Shown here: positions 22,800 through 35,408 of the stretch, piece by piece
How the letters are laid out: every line of letters begins with the position of its first letter
How positions within the stretch are numbered: position 1 is the stretch's first letter
Assembly: GCF_000001735.4 (NCBI RefSeq)
Contig: NC_003071.7
Location: 13,137,151 to 13,201,150 of the forward strand
Source of the DNA: Arabidopsis thaliana
Lineage: Eukaryota > Streptophyta > Magnoliopsida > Brassicales > Brassicaceae
Direction: 5' to 3'
Length of the DNA: 64,000 nucleotides
Notes under the pieces: model-generated
The model's input: the letters and a program-made list of their open reading frames with translations, nothing else
Database searches by the model: none
What the model was told of the DNA's origin: nothing
Made by a program: the position numbers and the translations under genes

Positions 22800-25257
22800 A
22801 AGGATGTAATTTTAACGGGCTACATATTAAACTATATGGGCCTATAAACTATAGTAAGGCATATTAAAAATTTAGATTGATGATAATCAGTAAAACAATT
22901 AGAGAAAAAGAAATTTAGATTTTAGGGTTAAAGTTATACGCTAATTTTCACGATTGAGAATTTAGAGTTGAGGGTTTCTATTTTAGGTTTTAGTGTATTT
23001 CTTTTTATTAATTTCTAAAATCTATTTTCCTACTTTCGGTATAAAATTTTGGGGCTATTACGAGAATGAGTATTTTCTAACCCAAAAACTAAAAATTGGA
23101 CATTTTTACAATGGACTTATGGGGAAAGGTACTTTGGTGAGTTGGGTTGACGAAATTACCCCTGCCCTACAATTTCACTCAATCAAAAGCCATCTTCTTG
23201 AGTCATCTTCTCCGACAACTCACGGCATCTAAATGTTGGTTCTGATAAACTCAAAAAATCAATTAAAAGTTTTTTAATGGAATAATATTAAACCCTAAGG
23301 AGATAATTTATAGGGAACCCAAAGATTTCAATTAAAAAAATAATCAAATCAATTGAGGAAATTAGCTCTTAAAATTTTCGTTTGAATCAATTGAGCAGAT
23401 TAGCTCTCAATCAGAATTCGTTTGAATCCCAAAATTCGTTCGATTCGAGAAACCCAGAATTCGTTTGATAATCTCGTCATTATCAATCTCTCAAATTTAA
23501 GAAATAAGCTTAGATTTACCTAATTCATTTGAATCAAGCTCGAAACCCAGAATTCGTTTCAAATTCGCGATCTTATCTCACCACATTCTCTTGCTTCTCA
23601 GCCTCACCAACCCTTCTCTTTACAGTTTGATCGGACTTTTATAGAGAAAATGATGAAAATTATTAATGAGATTAGGTTGTCAACGTCTCTGCAACAATGA
23701 AATCGGAAAAGAAAAAAGATTTTGCAATAAAATTTTAGAAAACTGTGAAAGGTGTGAAGGGTGAAAACGTCAAACGACGAAAATATAAATACCTAAATCT
23801 ATAAGCCATATGAGATGTACCTATTTTCACAAAAACATAGACTTAATTGTACCAATCCCATAATTGATCCATAAAATTTTAGTATATTTTATAATTTTTC
23901 CATAAAATGAGTTCATTAATAGGATCGCACAAAGTTCAAAAGAGTAGTTGGATTTGGATATGTTGGTATCAGTTTGTTTCACTTTCAGCTTGTAGTATTT
24001 TTCTAACAAAGGTCCCACGATCAAATGAGAAATCTCATTCTTGTATATAATCATTATAATTTAAAAGATCCAGGTAGGCTTTCATTATAGTGTGTATATA
24101 AATATATCACATCGGCACATACAAAAACTAATATATTCTGGATACACAAAATATTAGAGAGCAAAGACATTGGTAATAAATCTTATTTGAAAATTTGATA
24201 TGGCGTGTCCACAAAATCTTTCTTCTTACTAGAGATTAGCGATCCACAACAATTAGTTCAAAGATTAGCGATCCCCTAATTCATTTTGATTGTGTTTGGA
24301 AGCGTGGAGAGAAAAATTGTATTCGAAGCATTAAATTATTTTCTTGCCAATAGATTATGAGTTACCACTTATTACCAATTGATTTTGAGTTGAAATTCCT
24401 TATAAAATTTGATTTAAGCTTTAGATGAGATGTGTGTTTGTGTCTACGGTGCACTCGAAATCAGAATATATTCATTTCTACCATCGTTCATGATAGCTCG
24501 GGCATTCGAACTCTTAATGCCCTAAAAATTTATTTTCTTCATCTATTTATTATGTTGGATTTAGTGTGTTCGATGTGTTTTGAATGAGCGATACACATGT
24601 GTACCATCATTTACGGAAACTTGAACGTTTGGAGTGATTGATTAGGTAAGAATCCTAGAACAAAATGACTACTACAAGTAACTTTTTTGCAAAAACCTTA
24701 TTTTATGTATTTCATCTTAATACTAATAACAACTTGACTTTTGTTCTACCTTTTCAATTTCTTATTCACTACAATTTTATTACACCACACTAATCACAAG
24801 ATTCACAACTAATGGTGTATGAACCGTTGTTTGTGCTTCAAACTTTGCAGCGAATATTCAAACTTTTTATCTATAGAAAAAGAAGAGTGTGGGGGCATTA
24901 AAAGGAGCTGTCTCATAGTTGGTAATGTCAATTAAGAAGCTGGCAATACAATACATGTAGGACAATTCAATCATCGACCCATTTGAATAGATAATGCAAC
25001 CCAATTATTTCACCTTATTACAAAGAAAAAAATACACCCCAAAATATCTCATCAATAAGCATATTATACTCATGATGACTTTTGTTAATTATAAAAACTA
25101 ATGATGCTAATAACCAAAATCAAGAGTTGATAAAGGAAGTCACGTTTGGAGATTCTGTCTATAGTGTTTCGCTGGAGGCGTTGAAACAGCCCTCTTTAAC
25201 AGCTCACTTCGTTTCACATTCCTAAATTCCTCTCAATCTTCTTCTTACTTAACTTAT
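22800..25257. other. 2.5-kb gene-poor region between COQ3 and the Ala/Thr-rich gene
   Basis: AT-rich DNA without a supported coding exon. At 23370-23570 the words AATTCGTTTGAATC and GAAACCCAGAATTCGTTT recur, a short-period repetitive patch. I cannot assign it to a transposon family and saw no clear terminal repeats. The small frames (22993, 23827) have no homology I recognise. Confidence 0.45.
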
Positions 25258-25264
25258 TATATAA
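25258..25264 (+). promoter_or_regulatory. TATA box of the Ala/Thr-rich gene
   Basis: TATATAA lies 50 bp upstream of the ATG at 25308, with a CT-rich stretch before it. Confidence 0.6.
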
Positions 25265-25307
25265 GTCTCTGTTTCTCTCTGACAAAAATATTCCACCACA
25301 AAAAAAA

Positions 25308-26006
25308 ATGGCTCAATTCTTAGAGAAGGCAACTTCGGCTCTCAGCGAAGCCAAAGAATCCGTTACAAGCACCGCTGAATCCGTCACGGCTTCTCTCACT
25401 GATGCTGAGAAAACCGTTAACCAAACCGCCAGGAGCACTCTAACTGACGCCGAGACAACCGTTGCAGCATCTGTTGAAACGGTCAAGACCGAGGCTGCAG
25501 CCGCACCAGACAAAGCGTCTGGTGTGTCTACACAGGTCGGTATTGGTCACAAACTTTTACATGTTTTTTATCGTCCCAGCAAAACTAACAAGACACGTTT
25601 TTAATTTGAATAGGCTAAGGATGCAGTGGACAAAGCTTTTTCTAGAGGTATAGAAGGAGCCAAATCTTTGCTTCAAACTTTCGAAGCGAAGAGCAGCGAT
25701 ATTTCCTCAAAGCTTGTTGGAGGTGTTACCAATCTTGTGAGTGGAGCATCGAGCAGCACCGTGGCAAACCGAGACCTTCCAGTATCTACAGACAACCAGG
25801 TCAAAGATTTATGCAAAACCCTCTTTTCTTAAAATCCTTCAAAAGAAAAAGTTTATTGTCTCTTATACCAAAAGATTGTAATTCTCATGATCATGTTTTA
25901 ACAATTGAATATATGTGTTTTGCAGCCTCTGCTAGCGTCTGGTGAAAAGACGCCGTGGTGGAAGAATTGTTGTGGAGTTCTTGATCTTTTCAAGAAAGAT
26001 ACTTAA
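25308..26006 (+). CDS. small Ala/Thr/Ser-rich amphipathic protein of unknown function
   Basis: Three exons: 25308-25535, 25614-25799 and 25926-26006 (495 nt, 164 aa). The first 75 residues are a repeated Ala/Thr/Glu/Lys pattern (KESVTSTAESVTASLTDAEKTV, TLTDAETTVAASVETVK). It should form long amphipathic helices like LEA or lipid-surface proteins. A Ser-rich middle part follows. The protein ends PWWKNCCGVLDLFKKDT, where the Trp pair and adjacent Cys could anchor it to a membrane (Cys S-acylation is an inference). There is no signal peptide. I recognise it as the annotated unknown At2g30930 with a chromosome 1 relative, but no biochemical role is known to me. The gene structure is well supported by phase-0 introns. 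Confidence 0.88.
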
Positions 26007-27028
26007 GTTAAAAAGATAAAAAAAAATGACAAATTAACGAATTTCACGAGATGAAGAAACAGAGCACTAGAAGAAGAAAGAACCCTCATCCTTTTGATTA
26101 TTTATTTCCTTCCTTTTTGATTTTGATTTGAGATTGTGTCTATCTGTTTTTGTTTGTTTTTTGTTTTGTTGATATCTTGATTGTTTCCCAAAAACTTGTG
26201 TAAGAACAAAAAAAAAGACCAAATAAAAAGGGTTATTTCTTTGTGATTAGTGTTGGATTCTCACCATCCTCATTGGTCATCCCATGAGAGTGTTTTTAAA
26301 TATTAAAATAATAAAAGAAAAGAAATGGGGGTGTCTTTAAATATGTGAATAGGGGAGATTAGTTTAGTGAGTCTCTATGGAGAATTGAAGACACTTTAGA
26401 TCCCAAAACGAGGGTGTTTTCAAATTTAAGATATGTTTTTTTAAAACACGGTATGACCTATAAGGATGATTAAGGAGCTATAAAAGTTTAACGAAACAAA
26501 ATTCGTAAACAAAACAAAAAAACTGAAGTTCAAGATTCATAAAAGCCTACCACAAATTCTTATCTTCCTGACTCTTTCAACGCCTCTTCCACCATATTCA
26601 TCCTTTTCTCCAAATTGAGGGAGAATTTGTCAATCTACTCATTACTCTTTCGCCAATTATATTATGAAAGTCTAAAACTATTTTAAAACTATTTTATAAA
26701 GGAACATACTGTTATTAATTATTTTTTTGTATATAAATAAGATCTTAACATTGTCAAAACATATACATAGCTATTAGTATATGATTCGTATATTGTTGTT
26801 AAATATAAATCAAATGAATATAGTTCAATACAATAAATGGCGGTTTGGTTCTGCATTGGTTTGAATTCGAACTTGGTGTTCGTTTAGGATGAATACTTTA
26901 CACTTCATGGATACAAGGTTACTAATAGTAACTTACTGTATAAATATCAACGGTGAGGTACTTTCGGAACTGAAAAAACTATCGTCTTGAATTAGCCTAG
27001 AAAAAGTTGCCTATTATATATTACATGA
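26007..27028. other. intergenic region between convergent small genes
   Basis: This holds the 3' untranslated region of the Ala/Thr-rich gene, then AT-rich sequence. The patch at 26250-26430 has a transposon-end flavour, but I could not find matching inverted termini. No gene is seen. Confidence 0.45.
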
Positions 27029-29367
27029 CTATGTTAAGGTTATAACAAGTGGATATAAAACACAAAAGCAAAGGAAGTAGAGAAATGAGATCAAAGTTCT
27101 TGAGGAGGAGGTTGAAGCTTCAGGCTTGGGAGTTGGATGAGATGGTATTCTCCCGAAAAGCCCTAATCCATCTTCACTTGTTACGTTCAATATCGATTCA
27201 CTCGTGCTGCAATTGTCACACTCGATCAAAACCTTGTCATCTCATAAATTCAAATACACGTGTATTTATCAACTTTTATAACATATCAATTAGTTTTGGA
27301 GAGATTTTTTACCTTGTAGATGGAAAGTGGCATGAACCTAAACCTGTCAACAGAGAGAAATCTTTCATTTAGATGGATTCTTTCTCGACATACATATATG
27401 TGACGAAAAATATTGACATGGAAACATTATCAACCCTTGTAGTTTAGATATGTAGCCCGATCATGTGGAAACCGTTAGCATTGCACACAGAAATTACTAT
27501 ATATCCCTGCTACTATTTGGTCAACAAAAAAAAAAAAAGCTCTTTTATATAAGCGAGTGTATAAAGTTTTCTTATAATGAATTCTAAATTTATTTTCAGA
27601 TCTTAAGTCTTAATATGAGTTTGTAGTGTTCAACTTCGTGTATTTAAACTATTAATTTATTGATAATAGTTTTGTCAATAAGATATTCCTACTTATTGGA
27701 TCTCCGTCCTATAGCGTCCACCATCTTAACTAATACATTGATCTATAATTTGTTTTCCCAATTGACCAATTAACTAAAGTACCATCACTATTAGTTTATT
27801 ATTATCGGTTTGTTACACTTGACAATATGATAAAATCACTAAACTCCAACTAGTAACATTAAAAATTATTTAGCGCAACATCAATATTTAACATTTAGCT
27901 AGTACACTAGCTAATCCTACAAAATGTAAGAGTTCAAAATCACAAGTTCGAACACAAACGGTAGAGAGATTGACTAATAACCTGATTTGTTTCCGATCCG
28001 GAAGAATTATACATTTAAGGTCTGGTTAGAAAAGACATATATTATTTTGCAATAAATTTTAACTAGAAATATAAGATAGAATGACTAACTTGGGTCAGCA
28101 CTGATAGTGATAGCAGTTCCATCAAAATTGCAACTACTAGGGATTGGATTCTTCTGGTAATAACTATTGAAGGCAAAAGAGGCATGTGCTCTCAACGAGT
28201 TGGGGTTATAACAATTTCCTCCTTCTTGTATCTCAGAGCAGTCTGCTCCACCAATCCCACATGCATAGTCCAAAGCCGCTTGTAACGCCATTTTTGCAAC
28301 GTTCTCTCTAGCAACGCACCAGCTCTGATCACCTGGGTAGGCTACACCGTGTGGTGACGATGGAATCGTTAGTGGCGTTGTGGCCACCGCGGAAGCGTCA
28401 GAGTCGGAGTTAGGGACCACGGTTGTTGGTGTGGTGGTTGGGTTTGTGGCTAATGGTGTGGTTATGTCTTTTTCTTCTTCTATTGGTTCAGTAATTGCTT
28501 TTGTACCTGTCAAACCATAGTTAATGTTTTTATTTATTGATTAAGGTATTAAAAACAGTAATAATGATGTCTAAGTCTAAGATTTGGTTGGTAAAGTTAG
28601 AACATTAATTGTCATGTCTCTAACATTTGTTTCACCAATTTGTAATTTATGTAAGTGGATAAAAAAGATAAACCGAGTTAGGAAAACAAAAAGTAAAAAA
28701 ACGAAGACCAAACCTCAGAAACCATAAACAAAAAGACAATAGAGAATCTTTGAACTGAACAAGAAAAAGTAACTACTAGAATATTTGCAAGCTTGAACAC
28801 CACATCAATTCACATGTGTAAGAACCTTTTTTTTTTGAAATTGGAGAAGAATTACCTTTTCAGAGTATTGATAATAACGAAAATAAAAACATTAGGAAGG
28901 AAAATAAATAGAAATGGAACGTTAGGAAGGAAAAACATTTTAGAATATAAAAACAAATTCTGCTGAAGAAAAAACAAAACTAAGACATGGATCAGAGTTT
29001 TAAAAACAACAAAAAGTCCTATAAGACATAGATTAACTTTCCGAATCTTTTAAATAGCAAATTCATTAAACATTATAACTTTGAATTAAATAGATAAACA
29101 TATATATATATATATATATATATGTCTTAGACATAGATGAACATTTTTACATAATTAATTACAAATAAAAAACAAGAAAAAAATATTGTGTTATCAATTT
29201 TTGGTTGGTTTTCCATTAAAAGAAATTCAAACTATGGGTTATATATATACTTGAAAATTTTTGGAACAAAAGTTTTCATCTTCTTTGAATAATGGGTTAG
29301 AAAAGTAACCTGAGAAGAAGAAGGAGAGAAGAAGAAGACTGGTTACTAATCTGAAGCCTTTATCCAT
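27029..29367 (-). CDS. GPI-anchored X8 (carbohydrate-binding) domain protein
   Basis: Four exons on the minus strand: 29367-29310, 28506-28090, a 31-nt micro-exon 27343-27313, and 27206-27029 (684 nt, 227 aa). A signal peptide (MDKGFRLVTSLLLLSFFFS) precedes a Thr/Pro-rich linker. The X8/CBM43 domain follows: SWCVARENVAKMALQAALDYACGIGG, CSEIQEGGNCYNP, AHASFAFNSYYQ, SSCNFDGTAITISADPSLGSCHFPS. X8 domains bind beta-1,3-glucan, and short GPI forms often sit at plasmodesmata. The last exon ends in a Ser-rich stretch plus hydrophobic tail (LISFLYFLCFCVLYPLVITL), a typical GPI signal. The micro-exon supplies the final conserved Cys of the fold. Without it, exon 2 reaches a stop directly after ADPS. 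The model matches the 227 aa I recall for At2g30933. Confidence 0.9.
29101..29122. repeat. (TA)n microsatellite
   Basis: Eleven TA units lie in the first intron of the X8-domain gene. Confidence 0.9.
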
Positions 29368-29423
29368 TCCAAAAAAAAAAAAACCCAAACTCTTGTCTTT
29401 TGTCAACAAATCTTTCTTATCAA

Positions 29424-29433
29424 CTATATATAG
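29424..29433 (-). promoter_or_regulatory. TATA-like element of the X8 gene
   Basis: CTATATATAG lies about 60 bp upstream of the minus-strand ATG. GA-rich microsatellite tracts (29449-29461 and 29545-29569) lie further upstream, as in GAGA-type plant promoters. Confidence 0.5.
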
Positions 29434-29599
29434 AGCGAGATGGGGGGGAGAGAGAGAGAGATAGAGATAGATAAAGGGAAGCTTTGTGTTTGGAACTTGA
29501 GTTTATGGAGTTGAAAAAGGAGGCAAGATTGCTGGAGAAACCAAGAGAGAAAGAGAGAGAGAGAGAGAGTAGTAATGATTTGTTTGGAATTTAGGTTTT

Positions 29600-31376
29600 A
29601 TGGGCAATGTATAGTGTAATGCGGGCTGCTTCCAGTGAGTGATGTTAGTAATGATGGTTTTTCTCTCACACTTTTGATTCTTCTATTCCCTGGTTCCTCT
29701 TTTTTCTTTACTTTCTTTCAATCACAATTAAGGACTTTTCCATTAGTTTTCTTTCTTTCTTGAAGCTCTACATAAGCATAAATAATTTGCCGCTAACATA
29801 AGCATAAACAATTTGAGTAGTGGGCCTCACTTAGCTAGCTACGAATTATATAAATTTAACTAAAGATTTAAACATAAACAACAACAAAGAAGTAAAGAAC
29901 TATATATTTAATTAAAAGGTAGAATTTGCAAAATGGTAATATGTTTCATGGTAACCGAACCCGCACAGTCCAGTACCGTTTCAATAGTAATAAAATTTTA
30001 TGTATATATATACACATATATTTATATATTTTTGTTATTATTATAACTGCACTTTATGTACAATTGAACCGCAGAGTTCATAGTCAAAAAGATGTTAAAT
30101 TATGATACATAAAAAGTTAAAACAACAATACCGAATGAAATGATGAAAAAAATAGATTTCATACTCATTACATAGCCACAAGTTCAGTAACTACAACATT
30201 TTTAGCTAGGATTCCATACGTACGAAATATTGATAAGGTCGAACACATGATCGATCAAACTATGCCATCCGAGAAGATTGCACGTCTATAACTTCAACCA
30301 CCTGATCAAAATTGTCATTTTTTTGTTTTACATGGATGTGAATTTTATTGAAGGTAACTCCTCCACTCAATATGTTACGCCAGCCACCCCTACAAAAACA
30401 AATGTCTAACATGAATGAGATCTACACTCTTAAGTCTTAACCATGTTTGACTTGAGCTCTTCGCTCTTCGCTCTTGCTTGCTAAAGCGATTTGCATTGTT
30501 GCCGTTAGAAAGAAAAAGAAAAACAATCTTCATTATTGAAATAACAAAGCGAATTGAAGCAAGAAAGTTTGATGTAATACCGAATTTGAAATAAAGAAAG
30601 GTAAATAATAAACGAGTAATAGAATAATACTCTTTAGTTTCTCTTTTACTTTTGAGGAAATATAGCAAATTGATTGATTTGACTTTAAGTTGATATAGGA
30701 CCCAAATATGTTACAAACTCATAAGACTTACTTTTGACTAATCTCACACCAACTTTTTGTGTTTATTATTCACATTTATGTTGTTGCAACCTCTATCTAT
30801 AGCAATATTTAAAAATATTTTAGACCTTCATTATTAAAGTTTGTATATTTATTTGCAGTGGATGCGGAATTACCTTGTTGAAAAGTTGCGGTAATAATTG
30901 CATTATTATAAGGTAAAAATGTGCATTTAGAAAAGGATAAAGTAACCAAAGATACAACTTTCGGTGTCGCAAAGTAATGATAAGAAAAGAATAAAATTGG
31001 TTCACTGTTTCTTCTCTTTATTTGAGTATTAATAAGGTACGGAATGAGGAACACATGATTATGAGAGCAAGTGGGGGCACATATTTGTTAGCAACAACAT
31101 AGGAAATGAAAAATAGATTCATGTCTATAAATCTTCAATTATTTTCAATTTTATCTTAGTAAATAATAAGTCAAGAGTACTGATTTAAGATCCCTATTAT
31201 CCAATACTAACAAAATGTGTTAAATCGTAAGCCCTAAAAACTCTATGATATTTGTTATAGACAGAGTCAAAACAAAAGTTCTTAACCTCTTATGCTACAT
31301 CTTTGGATTCTACCAAATCTTCTTGCACTCTTTAAAAACGTATTACAAAAAAAAAAAAAAAAAAAAAAAAACTCAA
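29600..31376. other. intergenic region upstream of the pseudokinase gene
   Basis: AT-rich with no supported gene. It ends in a run of 25 A (31347-31371) immediately before the first plausible start codon of the next gene. Confidence 0.45.
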
Positions 31377-33135
31377 ATGAGAATGCAGGAGTGGCTAGAG
31401 ATTTTACTGATTCACACTCTTATTGATTCATCATCTTTATCACCACAAAGACTCAGAGTAATGAATAGAATCATATCATCACAAGGATCAGATTTGATCA
31501 AACAAAAACTCTCTCAACACACTTCCTTCTTCGGCATCAAGCTATGGATCCTCATCACAGCTTCTGCCTCCATAGCCTTCCTCTTAGTTCTGATAATTTC
31601 TGTCCTCCTCTGTTTCATATTTCACAGGAGAAGATGTAGCCAAGAACCATTCAGACTAAGATCAAAGCTTTGTCTACCTTTATCACACATTCCCTTAACT
31701 AACAAACAACAGATTCCTTATAACCGTTGCGGCGACGATATAGAGAGCCAGAGAATCTCTCAGGTTGGTTGGTCCTCTGCTCGTCTTTCCTACTACACAC
31801 GCAGCTTCTCCTCTACCGGCAGCTTTGGAAGCTTCAATGTGTTTACGTTCATGGAGATCAAGAACGTGACAGATAGTTTTGCAGATGATAATGTGATTAC
31901 TAAAGGAGATTCTTCAACGGTGTATCGCGGAATCTTGATGGGTACAGTCACTGTTGCTGTCAAACGATTCCTTCCAAGGTTTTTACATTTTTGCTTGATG
32001 TCCTCGTATATCTTAGAATCTTAATATTTTGATCTGAGATAAAGAGTAATAGCAGGTATGAAGATAAAGATTTCATTACAAAAGCTGAGATGATTGCAAA
32101 TGTTAGACACAAGAATGTTGTGAGACTCCTTGGATACTGCATAGAAGGAGATGAGAGGTATATAGATATATAACCTATGATGTGTGACTTACGTTAAAAT
32201 TAATTTAGACTCATACTTAAGTCTGTATAAATTTTAGGGTTCTTGTATATGAATACGCTGAGAAAGGCGATTTGCACGAATGGCTTCATGGATCTGCAGG
32301 AAGAAATCGGCCTCTGACTTGGAGAAAGAGGATGAAGATCATTCAAGGAGTAGCAAAAGGGTTTGATGATCAAACCACATTTTGGTTTTCTTGTCTTCTT
32401 TTATGCATGAATCATTCTGATGGTTAATTATTAAGTTTATGTTCTGATCAGCCTTGCGTATATTCACGAGGACATCGAACCAAAGATCACTCATCAAGAC
32501 ATAAGACCAAGCAAGATTCTTCTTGATTATCAATGGAACCCTAAGATACTTGATGTTGGATTCATTGGTCACAGTGATATTCCAACTTTGATTCCTTCAC
32601 CTGGTAATATGGATGAGAAAATCGACGTTTATTCCTTTGGGAATATGATAATGGAGCTTGTCTCTGGGAGAGTCTCTGTAGACCAAAGTTCACCACATGT
32701 GAGAGTGTATACACAATACATAATTTACCAATAAAAACCATTTTTAGCTAACTAGAAACACTGTTGTTCTTGGCAGGTTTATCTAGTGGACTGGATCAAA
32801 GAGATGGTGGCAAATCATATGATAGTAGATGTTCTTGATCCTAGTCTTCCCGAATTTCCTACAATAAAGGAACTCAAACGGATTGTGTTGATTTCCCTGC
32901 GTTGTGTTGATCCCGAGCTAAAAGAGAGACCTAAAATGGGAGATGTGATTCACATGCTCCAACCACATGACTTGCTGCTGAATAACAATGTAATAAAACT
33001 TTTTGACATTCAGTTTCTTGTTCCCCAAGCTAAATAGTTATCCTTACTTTGTTCTTTCTCTGTTTCCAGGCAATACAGAAGGCTCAGAAGATTACCCGGT
33101 CACATGAGGTTTCTGCAATAAGTATCAGACAATGA
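31377..33135 (+). CDS. membrane-anchored receptor-like kinase homologue, probable pseudokinase
   Basis: Six exons: (31377)-31978, 32056-32157, 32238-32360, 32452-32698, 32777-32989 and 33070-33135. Starting at 31377 gives 450 aa; the ATG at 31461 gives 422 aa and better matches the short N-terminus of related proteins. One transmembrane helix (KLWILITASASIAFLLVLIISVLLCFIFH) precedes a protein-kinase fold close to plant RLCK-V kinases. Lys of VAVKRF is kept, but the Gly loop is KGDSSTVYRG. The catalytic loop reads THQDIRPSKILL instead of HRDxKxxN, and DFG is DVG. The activation segment through APE is missing between DVGF and DEKIDVYSFG. Phosphotransfer is therefore doubtful; a scaffold role is an inference. 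I recall the locus At2g30940. Confidence 0.82.
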
Positions 33136-33802
33136 GTCCTAAGCAAGCAATAAAATGATTGTTAATATAGGATCTTCTGCTTTGTATTAACTAAATTAAG
33201 GGTTCCTTTTAATTTAGGTCACAGCAGGCTCAGCTGTATTGATTGTGTTTTGCATCCTTTCCAACTTTGTTATATGACTTCCCTATATATCACATGTGTT
33301 GCTATTGATGCAGGATAGTAATCAGGAAGATAAATTTCTTGAACCAAATCTGTATAGGAACACTGATAAAATAGAAACAACGATTTTCACAATCTTGGTT
33401 TCCAAGGAACTTGAATAACAATAAAAACTAGGGATAGTATAATGAAGTTACAAATTTATTACTTTGACCCTTCTTTTACTTAAATTTCCACTGTTGTTTT
33501 TCTTTTTGGAAAATTATCTTTTACAAGTTTTTTTGCGTTTCATTAATTCTATGTTACGAACACAACTTTTTGACCAATTTATAAAATCGGTGAGTTACAA
33601 TAACCGGTAGACGAGTAAACCGGGATTTTATAAGTGCTCTGAAGATCACCAAACAATCTCTCCTCACGAAGATCTTCAGCTTCAAGGACTTTTAAATCAT
33701 CGAATCTCTCTGTAAGTTACGATCTCCGACTGACTCTTACTGGGTAAATTTCGAAAACTTGAAACTGGGTGTTTCCGACCGTCGAATCGGATTCGACTAG
33801 AT

Positions 33803-34685
33803 ATGAACTGGGTTCAACGAAAAATCTACCTTTACAACGTCACCTTCGGGCTTTACATGCTCGATTGGTGGGAACGATACCTATTCAGTATCCTTTTCTC
33901 TTTGATCTATTTGAACTTTTTTTGTTGTTGCGAATCTTATCTTATTCGGTTAAAAGGTTGAATTTTTATTTGTTCAGCTTCTTTAGCTGCGTTATCTTTT
34001 GTTAGAAAAGTTTAATTTTTTGAGATTCTATTCTGGATTTGACAATGTCTATGAAGTTTCAAATTTACAAGTTTTGTCCAGCAAAAACAAAAACCAGAGC
34101 TCTTGCCATTTTCCTTAACTCTGTTTTTTTCTTTCAGATTCTTTAGTGTTAATCTTGATGTGGTTTATTCTGTACAATGGATCTCGTTACTTTTCCGAGC
34201 TTTGCAAGAGGTAACTTTAATGGTCTTAATGTATAGCTTTAGTTTGATTTAGGTTTGGGTTTTGTCACCATCTCAAATCCTTGTTTTGCTTATATGTTTT
34301 ACTAGTTTCTATCTCTAGTTAGTGTGTGTATATGTATCTATGTTCTATTGATTAAAGATATCAAGAGGGTTTGTGGATTTTACATCACATTTGATATTCT
34401 ATATCATCCGATTGTTAATGAACTACATTGAATGTTATGTTCCTTTGATCTCTGTGCTTATAACGGATTTAGAGGGTTGCTAGAGTTTGCTCTATCTTAT
34501 GCATTCAATTCTCTTAACACAGAGCAGAGCGACTTCAAACAGATTCTTTGGGGATTTGAACTTAGGTTGTGTGTTAAGTATGCTCAGAAGAAACATTTGA
34601 AATCACTTTCTTGATAAGCCTCTTGCGTTGTTATGCACTGCTTAATTATGTTAAATCCTTCTTATTCCACAGGCATCTTTCATGA
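33803..34685 (+). CDS. small subunit of serine palmitoyltransferase (ssSPT, DUF3317)
   Basis: Three exons: 33803-33887, 34138-34210 and 34673-34685 (85+73+13 nt) encode 56 aa, too small to appear as one open frame. The protein starts MNWVQRKIYLYNVTFG, contains LDWWERYLFNSLVLILMWFILYN with one membrane helix (about residues 28-45), and ends RHLS. This matches the ssSPT family in length and in the conserved WW-R-LFN core. The subunit binds the LCB1/LCB2 heterodimer in the endoplasmic reticulum. It strongly stimulates condensation of serine with palmitoyl-CoA, the first step of sphingolipid synthesis. The last coding exon is only 13 nt (GCATCTTTCATGA). I recognise it as the annotated ssSPTb (At2g30942), paired with ssSPTa on chromosome 1. 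Confidence 0.92.
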
Positions 34686-35320
34686 AACCAGGTCATAATC
34701 ATCACGCCATGGAATCGTGAAACCCACATGGTTATCTGAGACTTGCGCCAACAAACTCCTATGTTCTGCTTTGCTTGCACCTCCTTCTTTGCCACGATTC
34801 CTGATCATGTAAACTGTTCATAGATCATTTATTCCTATGGTTATTTTGGAATGGACATCCTTTGTTCGATTCTATTTCCTCCACTTCAAATTTTTGACAC
34901 AGGGCCAAACCATATTACTTGCATCTTTTGATGTTTAGAGTCCATAACCTCAAAGTTTCCAGGTGTTTTCTCGGTACTGTTAGTAAGAGACCATGTCCAT
35001 CAGTGTTTCTAATGGGTTTCTAATCTAAAATCCTAAAGAATAAAAGTCCAAAAATAAAGGAAAACCCAATAAAATTGTTAGGATCGTTCCTATTTTAGGA
35101 TTTTTAGGATTTTCTGAAGTGTTTAGAAACAGTGACGTGGCTAGAAATGATAGGATGAAAATTTAGACAAAAAAAACAAAAAAGAAAAAAGCGTGTTTCT
35201 CTTTCCTCTTGTCCTTTCTCTTTTCTTTTGGTTCTCCGACGAAAATTAGGTGATTCCAATCGATCCCTTTCGATTACAAACTTCGGCGTATCGACCATGA
35301 AATCGGGAGACAAGAGCCAC

Positions 35321-35363
35321 ATGTACTCAATTTTCAACCGCTATGTACTCAATTTTCAACCGC
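35321..35363 (+). repeat. 22-bp tandem duplication
   Basis: ATGTACTCAATTTTCAACCG occurs twice in a row with period 22 (35321 and 35343), just ahead of the ATG8-like fragment. Confidence 0.9.
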
Positions 35364-35408
35364 CGGGATGATGATCGACGACGAGGTTGTTCACTAAATT
35401 GATTCTTC

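Noticed and set aside
26250-26430. possible MITE near the Ala/Thr-rich gene
   Set aside because: Some transposon-like words are present, but I could not find matching inverted termini or a target-site duplication.
16090-31371. poly(A) runs at 16090-16112 and 31347-31371 as signs of retrogene insertion
   Set aside because: Neither follows a reverse-transcribed coding sequence. Both lie upstream of intron-containing genes and are simple homopolymers.
33769-34005. 78-residue frame overlapping the ssSPT gene
   Set aside because: It begins with GTG, not ATG, runs in another frame, and crosses the real splice donor at 33887.
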